In this document: positions 18,809 through 25,170 of the stretch, piece by piece
Layout of the letters: the number at the start of each line of letters is the position of its first letter
How positions within the stretch are numbered: the first letter of the stretch is position 1
Assembly (NCBI GenBank): GCA_964404445.1
Contig: CAYOJW010000001.1
Span: 124,001-188,000, forward strand
Length of the DNA: 64,000 nt
Direction: 5' to 3'
From: UBA2336 sp964404445
GTDB lineage: Bacteria; Bacteroidota; Bacteroidia; Cytophagales; Cyclobacteriaceae
Program-made: the position numbers and the translations under genes
The notes under the pieces: model-generated
The model's database searches: none
Told to the model about the DNA's origin: nothing
What the model saw: the letters and a program-made list of their open reading frames with translations, nothing else

Positions 18809-18833
18809 TTTGTTGGTCTTCTTGACCAACAAA
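18809..18833. terminator. hairpin without T-run between the unknown genes
   Basis: A perfect 10-bp stem (TTTGTTGGTC / GACCAACAAA, loop TTCTT). No clear T-tract follows, so it may be a recombination or RNA structure rather than a classic terminator. It lies directly before the rnr-tail remnant. Confidence 0.45.
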
Positions 18834-18834
18834 C

Positions 18835-18873
18835 AAGCTTGATCTAGTGCTGGCAAGGGAAAGCAGCACATAG
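18835..18873 (+). pseudogene. remnant of an rnr 3' end
   Basis: Reads LDLVLARESST then TAG, against IDLVLAREKSGAFE at the true rnr end. The 16-mer at 18847-18862 is identical, while the codons before it differ mostly synonymously (GAC/GAT, TTG/CTA), as expected for a diverged homologous gene end rather than a fresh duplication. This suggests a left-over or imported rnr terminus at the far side of inserted DNA. Confidence 0.65.
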
Positions 18874-18962
18874 GCGCTACATAAAAAGTGTTCGCCAAAA
18901 TTGCCGTTTTTCAGGTTTTTTGGTTTAGACAACCGGTTTTTTTAGATATATGAAATATATGC

Positions 18963-18993
18963 CATATTGCATATATACAGATGTTAGCGGTAA
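18963..18993 (+). repeat. 31-nt upstream repeat, copy 2
   Basis: Second copy of the repeat at 18180-18210 (25/31 identical), ahead of the unknown gene at 19022. It overlaps a perfect 8-bp inverted repeat (atatatgc / gcatatat at 18955-18976) and the left arm of the inverted repeat that brackets that gene. Confidence 0.6.
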
Positions 18994-18997
18994 TTCA
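18983..18997 (+). repeat. inverted repeat, left arm, bracketing the gene at 19022
   Basis: gttagcggtaattca; its reverse complement occurs at 19431-19445 with 13 of 15 matches. The arms lie 24 bp before the start and 17 bp after the stop of the enclosed gene. Confidence 0.6.
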
Positions 18998-19021
18998 TAA
19001 ACAATTAAACCCTCAAATTAT

Positions 19022-19414
19022 ATGGACAGAATTAAAAAAGCTTCGACACAATACAATGACCTAGTTGGGACAGCAGCTATTGATTTCCACGGTGGAGTTG
19101 ATGGCAGTTTCCACGACTATGCACGACAACTTGGAATTGACACCGATAGGTATTTCCCAATTGGACTTCGTTTTTATGTTGGAGAACAAGGAAATTTTTA
19201 CATCAACTTTTTTTGTTTCGACCAAAAGATCCGAGAAGTATTCAAAGAGGAAAATGAAGGTAGAGAGCCCGTAGTTGTTATACGAAGAACGGAGACTTTG
19301 GAGTCGTTTTTAAATCATGTTAAAAGATTTGAGGTAGTTCTTGGATTTAAAAACTCTGAATTTGTAGACCATGAAATTCATAAGGAGATTGACGAAGAAG
19401 GAGATGAGGATTGA
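19022..19414 (+). CDS. hypothetical protein, unknown function
   Basis: A 130-residue soluble protein with no signal peptide or membrane segment and a strongly acidic C-terminus (EIDEEGDED). Mixed alpha/beta-like sequence, for example RYFPIGLRFYVGEQGNFYINFF. No family recognised. It is enclosed by a near-perfect 15-bp inverted repeat (18983-18997 and 19431-19445) and preceded by the 31-nt repeat, which makes it look like a mobile single-gene cassette. Confidence 0.6.
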   Translation: MDRIKKASTQYNDLVGTAAIDFHGGVDGSFHDYARQLGIDTDRYFPIGLRFYVGEQGNFYINFFCFDQKIREVFKEENEGREPVVVIRRTETLESFLNHVKRFEVVLGFKNSEFVDHEIHKEIDEEGDED

Positions 19415-19430
19415 TGTTAACAAGTGTGAC

Positions 19431-19445
19431 TGAACTACCGCCAAC
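19431..19445 (-). repeat. inverted repeat, right arm, bracketing the gene at 19022
   Basis: tgaactaccgccaac, complementary to the left arm at 18983-18997 with 13 of 15 matches. The following 175 bp up to the next gene hold short AT-rich palindromes (for example taacgtta) and no gene that I can see. Confidence 0.6.
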
Positions 19446-19620
19446 AAAAGCTATAAAACATTAATTTAACGTTAAAAAGTTAAACACCAATAAAACCACG
19501 AACTACAAGCCAATTAAGTCCCTTTATAGAAGGGTTCCCATTTGACAATATTCATTTGTAACTTTAATCCCAGCATTTTTTGTGGTTTTGAACAAATACG
19601 TAGGAATAAACATTTTTCAT

Positions 19621-20103
19621 ATGACAACAACATTACTTAAATCACTTGCATACCTGTCTTTAAGTTTTTTTGTATTAGGGTGCGCAACATCTACTCCTGT
19701 TAAAAGATATAGTGAAAGTCAATCAAAATTTAGCAATCCTCCAGAACTTATGAAACATGAGTATCCAGAAAAGGACATCTATCGGTTATACCAACGTGCA
19801 TCTACTGGCTTTACTCCAATACAGTCACTTAGAACTAATCTTGAACAAAGGGCATTAAAATTTGCAGAACAACAAGGCAAATCATATGTAGTTTTAGGTG
19901 AGAGAATATCACAACCACCTTATATACTTGGTAATTTCCCTCGCATCGAAATTGTCTTTGCTCTAATTGATAAAGGATCAGTCACCCCTACTGGCTATGA
20001 TAAATTTGCTGAATTGGAGAAACTTAAAAAATTGTTGGATAATGGTACTTTAACCAAAGAGGAGTACGAAATTGAAAAAAAGAAGATATTAGATAAAGAT
20101 TGA
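19621..20103 (+). CDS. SHOCT-domain lipoprotein
   Basis: A 160-residue lipoprotein: signal with lipobox LGCA (Cys about residue 24), a middle domain of unknown type and a C-terminal SHOCT domain (LEKLKKLLDNGTLTKEEYE, about residues 130-158). SHOCT domains are short alpha-helical tails found on many unrelated proteins and thought to aid oligomerisation or binding. The ATG at 19621 starts the signal peptide; an upstream in-frame start at 19582 would add a non-signal stretch. It lies 21 bp upstream of the Doc toxin-antitoxin pair, possibly fortuitously. Confidence 0.75.
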   Translation: MTTTLLKSLAYLSLSFFVLGCATSTPVKRYSESQSKFSNPPELMKHEYPEKDIYRLYQRASTGFTPIQSLRTNLEQRALKFAEQQGKSYVVLGERISQPPYILGNFPRIEIVFALIDKGSVTPTGYDKFAELEKLKKLLDNGTLTKEEYEIEKKKILDKD

Positions 20104-20124
20104 ATTAAACAACAGAGTTTAAAC

Positions 20125-20313
20125 ATGACAACAAAAGACATCATCTCTGAAATTCAAAAATCACTTGACAAAGTGCCCGAAAGCGTACTTCAAGATGTAT
20201 TGGATTTTTTAAAGCAAGTTGAAAACCAGCCGTTAGAAAAAGTGAACCTCACAAAAAACCTGAGGGATATTTTAACTGAAGACCGGGAACTTCTGGAAAG
20301 ACTTGCCAAATGA
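20125..20313 (+). CDS. putative antitoxin (DUF2281-like), partner of Doc-type toxin
   Basis: A 62-residue protein: MTTKDIISEIQKSLDKVPES followed by VLQDVLDFLKQ resembles DUF2281-type antitoxins, with a charged C-terminal half (NLRDILTEDRELLERLAK) that would wrap around the toxin. Its stop overlaps the toxin start by 4 bp (ATGA), the usual antitoxin-first coupling. The antitoxin role is inferred from size, position and this resemblance. Confidence 0.75.
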   Translation: MTTKDIISEIQKSLDKVPESVLQDVLDFLKQVENQPLEKVNLTKNLRDILTEDRELLERLAK

Positions 20314-20687
20314 TTGACATTAACGAAGTCGAAAAAATACACGACATCCTCATAGAAAAGTTTGGCGGAGCAAAAGGTGTACGCGATAAGGGGCTTCTTG
20401 AATCATCCATAAACAGGCCTTACCAAACCTTTGACGGACAAGAATTATACCCCAACCCGACAGACAAAGCTGCCGCAATCTTTGAAAGTATAATAACAAA
20501 TCATCCATTCATAGACGGCAACAAACGAACAGCTTATGTAATCATGCGGTTAATGCTTAAAAAGAATGACATCGACATCCATTCAGGGCAAAACGATAAG
20601 TATGATTTCGTTATTAAAGCCGCCAGCGGAAAAATGTCGTTTGACCAGATTAAGGCATGGATTACGAACAATTTAAACAGACACTAA
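20310..20687 (+). CDS. Fic/Doc family (death-on-curing) toxin
   Basis: A 125-residue protein with the Doc motif HPFIDGNKRTA (HxFx(D/N)GNKR) at about residue 69, the family length, and the N-terminal helix VEKIHDILIEKFGG. Doc toxins phosphorylate elongation factor Tu and stop translation; the antitoxin masks the active site. The motif is intact, so an active toxin is expected. It is coupled to the small gene directly upstream. Confidence 0.92.
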   Translation: MIDINEVEKIHDILIEKFGGAKGVRDKGLLESSINRPYQTFDGQELYPNPTDKAAAIFESIITNHPFIDGNKRTAYVIMRLMLKKNDIDIHSGQNDKYDFVIKAASGKMSFDQIKAWITNNLNRH

Positions 20688-20736
20688 TCACAGCAACAGG
20701 TTTCACAAATACGAAGTGATGTGTAAAATAAAATCC

Positions 20737-20744
20737 TATTTTTG
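20737..20744 (+). promoter_or_regulatory. -7 promoter box TATTTTTG
   Basis: Perfect TAnnTTTG 40 nt upstream of the polyprenyl synthetase ATG and after the toxin stop. Suggests that this core gene has its own promoter separate from the toxin-antitoxin pair. No clear -33 element. Confidence 0.45.
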
Positions 20745-20784
20745 CCTTTTCAGGCTGCCGTAGCGCAGTTTTATTTTCATCTTC

Positions 20785-21756
20785 ATGGCCATCAAAACCT
20801 ACCAACAGTGGATCGAACAGGCGATCAAAAAAAGTAAATACGGTAAAAACCCGGCATCACTGTACGAACCCATCCGTTACCTGATGGCCATTGGCGGTAA
20901 ACGTCTGCGCCCCGTGCTGGTACAACTCGCCTACGCTTTGTATAAGAACGATGTAAAAAATATTGTTCCCTACGCAGCCGCAGTAGAACTGTTCCACAAC
21001 TTCACCCTCATGCACGATGATATTATGGACAACGCTCCATTGCGCAGGGGAAACCAAACCGTGCACGAAAAATGGAATGTAAACACCGCCATCCTTTCGG
21101 GCGATGTGATGCAGGTTAAGGTATATGATATGCTGTTACCCTTGCCTGCCGAAAAACTAAAAACCGTGATCACCTTCTTCAACCAGTGCGCTACCGAAGT
21201 ATGCGAAGGCCAACAGTGGGACATGGAGTTTGAAACCACGCCTACTGTAACCGAAGCACAATACATTAACATGATCCGCCAGAAAACAGCCGTACTGTTG
21301 GGCTTTAGCTTAGAACTGGGCGCTATCCTGGCCGATGCTTCGCTCGAAGATCGAAAACTATTACGCGAGTTTGGCGTAAACATCGGTATAGGTTTTCAGT
21401 TGAAAGATGATTTATTAGACGCCTATGCCGATCCTAAAAAATTCGGCAAGCAGGTAGGCGGTGATATTATCGCCAACAAAAAAACATACCTCCTCATTAA
21501 AGCGCTCGAAAAAGCCAACGGTAAAATCAAACACGCGTTGCACGAACAGCTAAGCCTGAAACGTTTTAGCAAAACCAAAAAAGTAAAAACCGTTAAAGCT
21601 ATTTACGATCAGTTAGGCATACCCGCTTTAACCGAAAAAAAAATCAATCAATACTTTGCCAAAGGTTTTGCGGCACTCGATAAACTTCCCGTTAACGCGG
21701 TAAAGAAAAAAGCCCTGATCGCTTTTACCCAAGAGTTGATCAGTCGGCAATCGTAA
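20785..21756 (+). CDS. polyprenyl (isoprenyl) diphosphate synthase
   Basis: A 323-residue trans-prenyltransferase that condenses isopentenyl diphosphate with allylic diphosphates. The first Asp-rich motif is DDIMD (residues 78-82, with Phe five residues before it) and the second is DDLLD (208-212); the GGKRLRP block near residue 37 binds substrate. The Phe five positions ahead of the first motif is typical of short-chain (farnesyl or geranylgeranyl) synthases. It is a core gene placed between two accessory genes, the Doc toxin and a truncated Fic gene. Confidence 0.92.
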   Translation: MAIKTYQQWIEQAIKKSKYGKNPASLYEPIRYLMAIGGKRLRPVLVQLAYALYKNDVKNIVPYAAAVELFHNFTLMHDDIMDNAPLRRGNQTVHEKWNVNTAILSGDVMQVKVYDMLLPLPAEKLKTVITFFNQCATEVCEGQQWDMEFETTPTVTEAQYINMIRQKTAVLLGFSLELGAILADASLEDRKLLREFGVNIGIGFQLKDDLLDAYADPKKFGKQVGGDIIANKKTYLLIKALEKANGKIKHALHEQLSLKRFSKTKKVKTVKAIYDQLGIPALTEKKINQYFAKGFAALDKLPVNAVKKKALIAFTQELISRQS

Positions 21757-21799
21757 GCGTGAATAATCGTTCGTTTGGGGTTACAACCTTTATTTTTTC

Positions 21800-21824
21800 G
21801 TCATCCCGAGGAACGAGGGATCTT
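21800..21824 (+). repeat. dispersed repeat, gtcatcccgaggaacgaggg family
   Basis: Matches 44007-44030 with 2 mismatches over 24 nt. It lies immediately upstream of the truncated Fic gene and probably marks the break that removed its 5' part. Confidence 0.6.
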
Positions 21825-21880
21825 CAAATACTATACTAACTCTAATTTCCCGCAGGGATAAACACGGAGTAATCGAGTAA

Positions 21881-22435
21881 GGACTTAGCGCACATGAAGC
21901 CGTTGAGCACATAGCCGGTTTTGTGTCGGGCTTATGGCAAATCCACCCTTTTGGCGAAGGCAATACAAGAACAACAGCGGTTTTTTTAATCAAGTACCTG
22001 CACAAGCTTGGTTTTGCAACGGTAAACAATGAGTTATTCAATGAGCATTCGTGGTATTTCCGCAATGCGCTTGTGCGAGCCAACCACGAAGATTTATCCA
22101 AAGGCATTCATAAAACAGAAAAATACCTTGTCCGTTTCCTGTCGAACTTGCTGTTGAAAGAAACCCACTCACTGAAAAACCGGGAAATGCACGTTCACTA
22201 CACTGACCCTGTAACAGGAAATGCCCCTATAAATGTCCCTATAAATGCTACGGAAAAGGCTGTTTTTGAGCTTATTAAAAACAATACAAGCATAACGTAT
22301 GATGACATCGGTGCGATTATAAAGCGCGACAGGAAAACAGTGCAACGCGCAATAAATAAACTTAAAAAACTTGGTTTCATCGAACGCCTCGGAAGCAACA
22401 AAACAGGTGCTTGGCAGATAACCAAAAAACTATAA
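21881..22435 (+). pseudogene. Fic family protein, 5'-truncated (C-terminal half only)
   Basis: An open frame of 184 codons beginning directly after a TAA (21878-21880). It contains EAVEHIAGFVSGLWQIHPFG and EGNTRTTAVF, the Fic active-site motif, then a helical region and a C-terminal winged helix-turn-helix (DDIGAIIKRDRKTVQRAIN). Full-length AMPylating Fic proteins of this type are about twice as long, with the motif near residue 200; here it is within the first 25 codons, so the N-terminal part is missing. A short protein from the GTG at 21923 could still be made. The 3' end overlaps the glycosyltransferase stop by 6 bp. Confidence 0.8.
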
Positions 22436-23605
22436 CCCACCCATCACCGCCTCAACCCATTTCTCGGTAAGTTTCGCACGCGAATAGTTTCCCTCCGCCA
22501 ACGCACGACTGTTCCGCTGATATTGCCCGAGCAATTCGGGTTGTTGAATGAACGGAAGCATTGCCTCCGCAAAATTTTCGGCTCCGTTCACGTATATCCC
22601 GCAGGCATTGGTTTCAATTTCTGATTGAATCCATCCTCTGAAGTTTAGCACAATCAGTTTACCGGCCGCCAGCGCATCGAAATATTTGTTGGGCGAACCG
22701 GTTTCCAGCACGGGCAGCGGTAAATAACTGATGAAGGCCGCATCGGTAACGTTCAACACTTCGCGAACGCCTTCGCGGTTTTGCATTGGCAGGATCGAAA
22801 CATTGTTCAGCTTCAACCGCTCGATGGTTTGCACAAGCGCACCGTATCGCGCTCCCTCACCACACAACAAAAAGTGTACGGGTAAATCTTTTCGTTGTAC
22901 CGCCTGCGCACAGTATAATACCTGTTCAAGTCCGTTGGCTAAACCAAACGTGCCGATGTATGACAATACAAATTTTCCGGTTACGCCAAACTTCTGTTCC
23001 AGTTCAAGGTTCTTGATCGAAGGCGTATAGTAATCCACATCGGCCATGTTGGGAACAACGTATATCGGTTTGTGCTTTACGTTCTGTTCGATGGCTTCTT
23101 TGATTGGCACCGAAAGCGCAACAATGGCTTTTGATTGTTGATAGATAGATTTTTCGAGCCGGTACAGCACGGCTTTTAACACCGGGTTTTTAATAATGCC
23201 AACCTGTATGGGCGCTTCAGGCCATAAATCGCCTACCTCAAAATAATACGGGATGTTATAGCGCCATTTTATCCAGCGGGCGGCCAGGCCAATGGTTAAC
23301 GGAGTTGAAATGGCATAGCATACATCGTAGTCGCTGAACTTGCCCGCCTCACGCACAATGCTGAACACAAATTTCAGGAACGATGCTATGCGTTTTAAAA
23401 AACCAAAGCTGTTGCGGTACGGTATGGGTAAGTAATGTACTTCAATGCCTTCAACGTTTTCGATGCGCAAACTGCTCCCGTTATGCGTGGTGATAATGGC
23501 CGTTTGAACGCCTCTTTCTGCCAATGCTTTGCCTAAGTAATACGAGCGCAACGGCCCTCCGCTTTTCGGAGTATTAAAATATTGGTGCAGGATGAGCGCT
23601 TTCAC
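22430..23605 (-). CDS. glycosyltransferase family 4 (WbuB-like)
   Basis: A 391-residue GT-B glycosyltransferase. The N-terminal donor/acceptor Rossmann half starts with KALILHQYFNTPKSGGPLR, and the C-terminal GT1 half has LSYIGTFGLANGLEQ and ETGSPNKYFDALAAGK, the nucleotide-sugar binding region. It would add a sugar to a surface glycan such as O-antigen or exopolysaccharide; no other glycan genes are beside it. The start is placed at the GTG 23605 because the family begins at this point; a TTG 5 codons upstream is the only alternative. Confidence 0.88.
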   Translation of the reverse strand: MKALILHQYFNTPKSGGPLRSYYLGKALAERGVQTAIITTHNGSSLRIENVEGIEVHYLPIPYRNSFGFLKRIASFLKFVFSIVREAGKFSDYDVCYAISTPLTIGLAARWIKWRYNIPYYFEVGDLWPEAPIQVGIIKNPVLKAVLYRLEKSIYQQSKAIVALSVPIKEAIEQNVKHKPIYVVPNMADVDYYTPSIKNLELEQKFGVTGKFVLSYIGTFGLANGLEQVLYCAQAVQRKDLPVHFLLCGEGARYGALVQTIERLKLNNVSILPMQNREGVREVLNVTDAAFISYLPLPVLETGSPNKYFDALAAGKLIVLNFRGWIQSEIETNACGIYVNGAENFAEAMLPFIQQPELLGQYQRNSRALAEGNYSRAKLTEKWVEAVMGGL

Positions 23606-23613
23606 GCTGCAAA

Positions 23614-23656
23614 GAAACAAAAAAAGACCACCGTTACCGATGGTCTTTTTTTACAA
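23614..23656. terminator. bidirectional intrinsic terminator
   Basis: Stem AAAAAAGACCA / TGGTCTTTTTT (23620-23630 and 23641-23651) with a 10-nt loop and T-runs on both sides. It lies after the sigma factor/partner operon and ahead of the glycosyltransferase on the same strand, so it separates the two transcripts. Confidence 0.75.
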
Positions 23657-23668
23657 GGCGTTATTACG

Positions 23669-23899
23669 CTAATGCTCATGACCGTGATGTTGTTCGCTAC
23701 GCGAATGGCGCAGTATGTTGCTCACTGTACCGGCCGATGGCTCAAGCCGAGCTGTATCCAACCCGGCTTTCACGGCCTGCATTGACAGGTACAGTTCACG
23801 AAGCTCGTTGTCGGTAAGCAGGGCGTTGTTAATCTCCCGGGCTTCCTTCTCCGAAGTCTCGTGGTATAGGTACCTCATCAGGTCGTTTTGGGTAAACAT
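23669..23899 (-). CDS. small protein downstream of ECF sigma factor, possible anti-sigma-like partner
   Basis: A 76-residue protein beginning MFTQNDLMRYLYHETSEKEA and ending in a His-rich tail (EQHHGHEH). The start resembles the N-termini of short anti-sigma-like proteins that follow sigma factors in Bacteroidota (ANDLxRYxYxE), but it has no membrane segment and no HxxxCxxC zinc motif, so it is not a classic anti-sigma. Its 5' end overlaps the sigma gene's 3' end by about 71 bp in a different frame. Start at 23899 chosen by family start; 23914 is also possible. Confidence 0.65.
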   Translation of the reverse strand: MFTQNDLMRYLYHETSEKEAREINNALLTDNELRELYLSMQAVKAGLDTARLEPSAGTVSNILRHSRSEQHHGHEH

Positions 23900-24482
23900 T
23901 TTTATCATAGGCAAGATGGTTTTTAATCATTTTCTTTCGCAGGTTAATGAGTGCGTACCGCATGCGACCCAAAGCCGTGTTGATACTTACCCCGGTGCGT
24001 TCGGCTATTTCCTGAAAACTCATTTTCAGGTAATGGCGCATAATCAGCACCTGTTTTTGCTCTTGCGGAAGTTCTTTTATAAGATCCCGCAAGCGTGAGG
24101 CCGTATCTTTCAAAACCTGTTTGTCCTCCATCGATTCTTCTGCGAACCGCATGGAGTTCATCAGCGGGCTGCCGTCTTCCAGCGTAATTTCCGGGTAGCG
24201 TCTTTCTTTCCGGAAATGGTCGATGGCTAAGTTGTGGGCGATCCGGCTGATCCAGGGCAAAAACTTTCCTTCTTCGTTATAGCGCCCGCCCCGGATGGTA
24301 TTAATGGCTTTGATGAATGTTTCCTGCAACAAGTCTTCGGCCACGTACCGATCTTTTACGATCAGGTAAATAGCGGTAAACACCCTTGATTTATGCCGCT
24401 GGAGGAGAATCTCGAAAGCTTTCTCGTTACCATCCTGATAGCGTGACACCAGCTCGCTGTCACTCCATTTGTTCTGAATCAT
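23829..24482 (-). CDS. ECF-type RNA polymerase sigma-70 factor
   Basis: A 217-residue sigma factor with region 2 (YQDGNEKAFEILLQRHKSRV through EDLLQETFIKA and FLPWISRIAHNLAIDHFRK) and region 4 (LPQEQKQVLIMRHYLKMSFQ with EIAERTGVSINTALGRMRYA). It would direct RNA polymerase to a special promoter set. The C-terminal 25 residues (NVYPKRPDEVPIPRDFGE) extend beyond region 4 and overlap the following small gene. It is divergent from the acidic protein gene at 24660. Signal and regulon are unknown. Confidence 0.92.
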   Translation of the reverse strand: MIQNKWSDSELVSRYQDGNEKAFEILLQRHKSRVFTAIYLIVKDRYVAEDLLQETFIKAINTIRGGRYNEEGKFLPWISRIAHNLAIDHFRKERRYPEITLEDGSPLMNSMRFAEESMEDKQVLKDTASRLRDLIKELPQEQKQVLIMRHYLKMSFQEIAERTGVSINTALGRMRYALINLRKKMIKNHLAYDKNVYPKRPDEVPIPRDFGEGSPGD

Positions 24483-24659
24483 TGTCTCACATTTAGGTAA
24501 CGTAGAAGTCTATTCGATATTGCAGAAGGGGTTTGGTTGAACAATTATTTTGAAAAGGTATTAAGATTCCGGTTAAACACAAAAAAAGATCAAATTTTCT
24601 TGCCTCAAACAAAATTTCTTAATGTATTTGCCTCAATTTTTTGCATATCTGACAAGTTT

Positions 24660-25028
24660 ATGGCCGATTCGAAGAAACGCATCATTAAAAGTTTAGACAA
24701 CCTGACCGATGAGCTGAGGGAGCTTATCAAACGTCAATACCCCAACGGGTACGAAAGTAACATTACCCGCATTGTAAGCCCCAAAAAGGAGCAGCTTTTC
24801 GTGTTTCCGCTCGAAACAGACGATGCCATTTACCTCGTAAAAGTGCCCGTAACCAAAAACAGCGATGGCGGCTACGATATGGACAAAGAACAAGACGATT
24901 TAGCAGACGACCAGGACGACCTGAACGATGACGATGCCGGTGATGATAGCAGTGATGATTACGATGATGATGGCGGAGGCAAACCGGGCAGCCGTGAAGG
25001 CAGCTATGAACCCGATTTTGATAATTAA
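24660..25028 (+). CDS. hypothetical protein with long acidic tail
   Basis: A 122-residue protein. The first 75 residues (MADSKKRIIKSLDNLTDELR onward) form a small alpha/beta domain; the rest is an extremely acidic run of Asp with few other residues (about residues 76-108), then GGGKPGSREGSYEPDFDN. Homologues with the same layout exist, to my memory, in other Cytophagales, without known function. The tail may bind cations or mimic DNA. The frame extends 41 codons upstream, but that part looks like translated leader, so the ATG at 24660 is used. Confidence 0.75.
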   Translation: MADSKKRIIKSLDNLTDELRELIKRQYPNGYESNITRIVSPKKEQLFVFPLETDDAIYLVKVPVTKNSDGGYDMDKEQDDLADDQDDLNDDDAGDDSSDDYDDDGGGKPGSREGSYEPDFDN

Positions 25029-25056
25029 CCGTTACGAAAACGGTTTAAAATTTTTC

Positions 25057-25092
25057 AGAACACCATCCGCCCGATGGTGTTCTTTGTTTTTT
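25057..25092 (+). terminator. intrinsic terminator
   Basis: An 11-bp perfect stem AGAACACCATC / GATGGTGTTCT (loop CCGCC) followed by a T-rich tract. It ends the acidic-protein transcript ahead of uvrA. Confidence 0.85.
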
Positions 25093-25170
25093 TGAACTTG
25101 TGCCGCCTAAACCGGGTTTCGGATAGGATGGGGCAAGCGGTTTCCATATTTTAGCAGTTCTTCTCTTGGC

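Noticed and set aside
18983..19445. Classic integron attC sites around the gene at 19022
   Set aside because: The arms do not clearly contain the RYYYAAC and GTRRRRY-type core boxes in the right arrangement, and no integrase gene is in the window; only the general cassette-like layout is kept as a finding.
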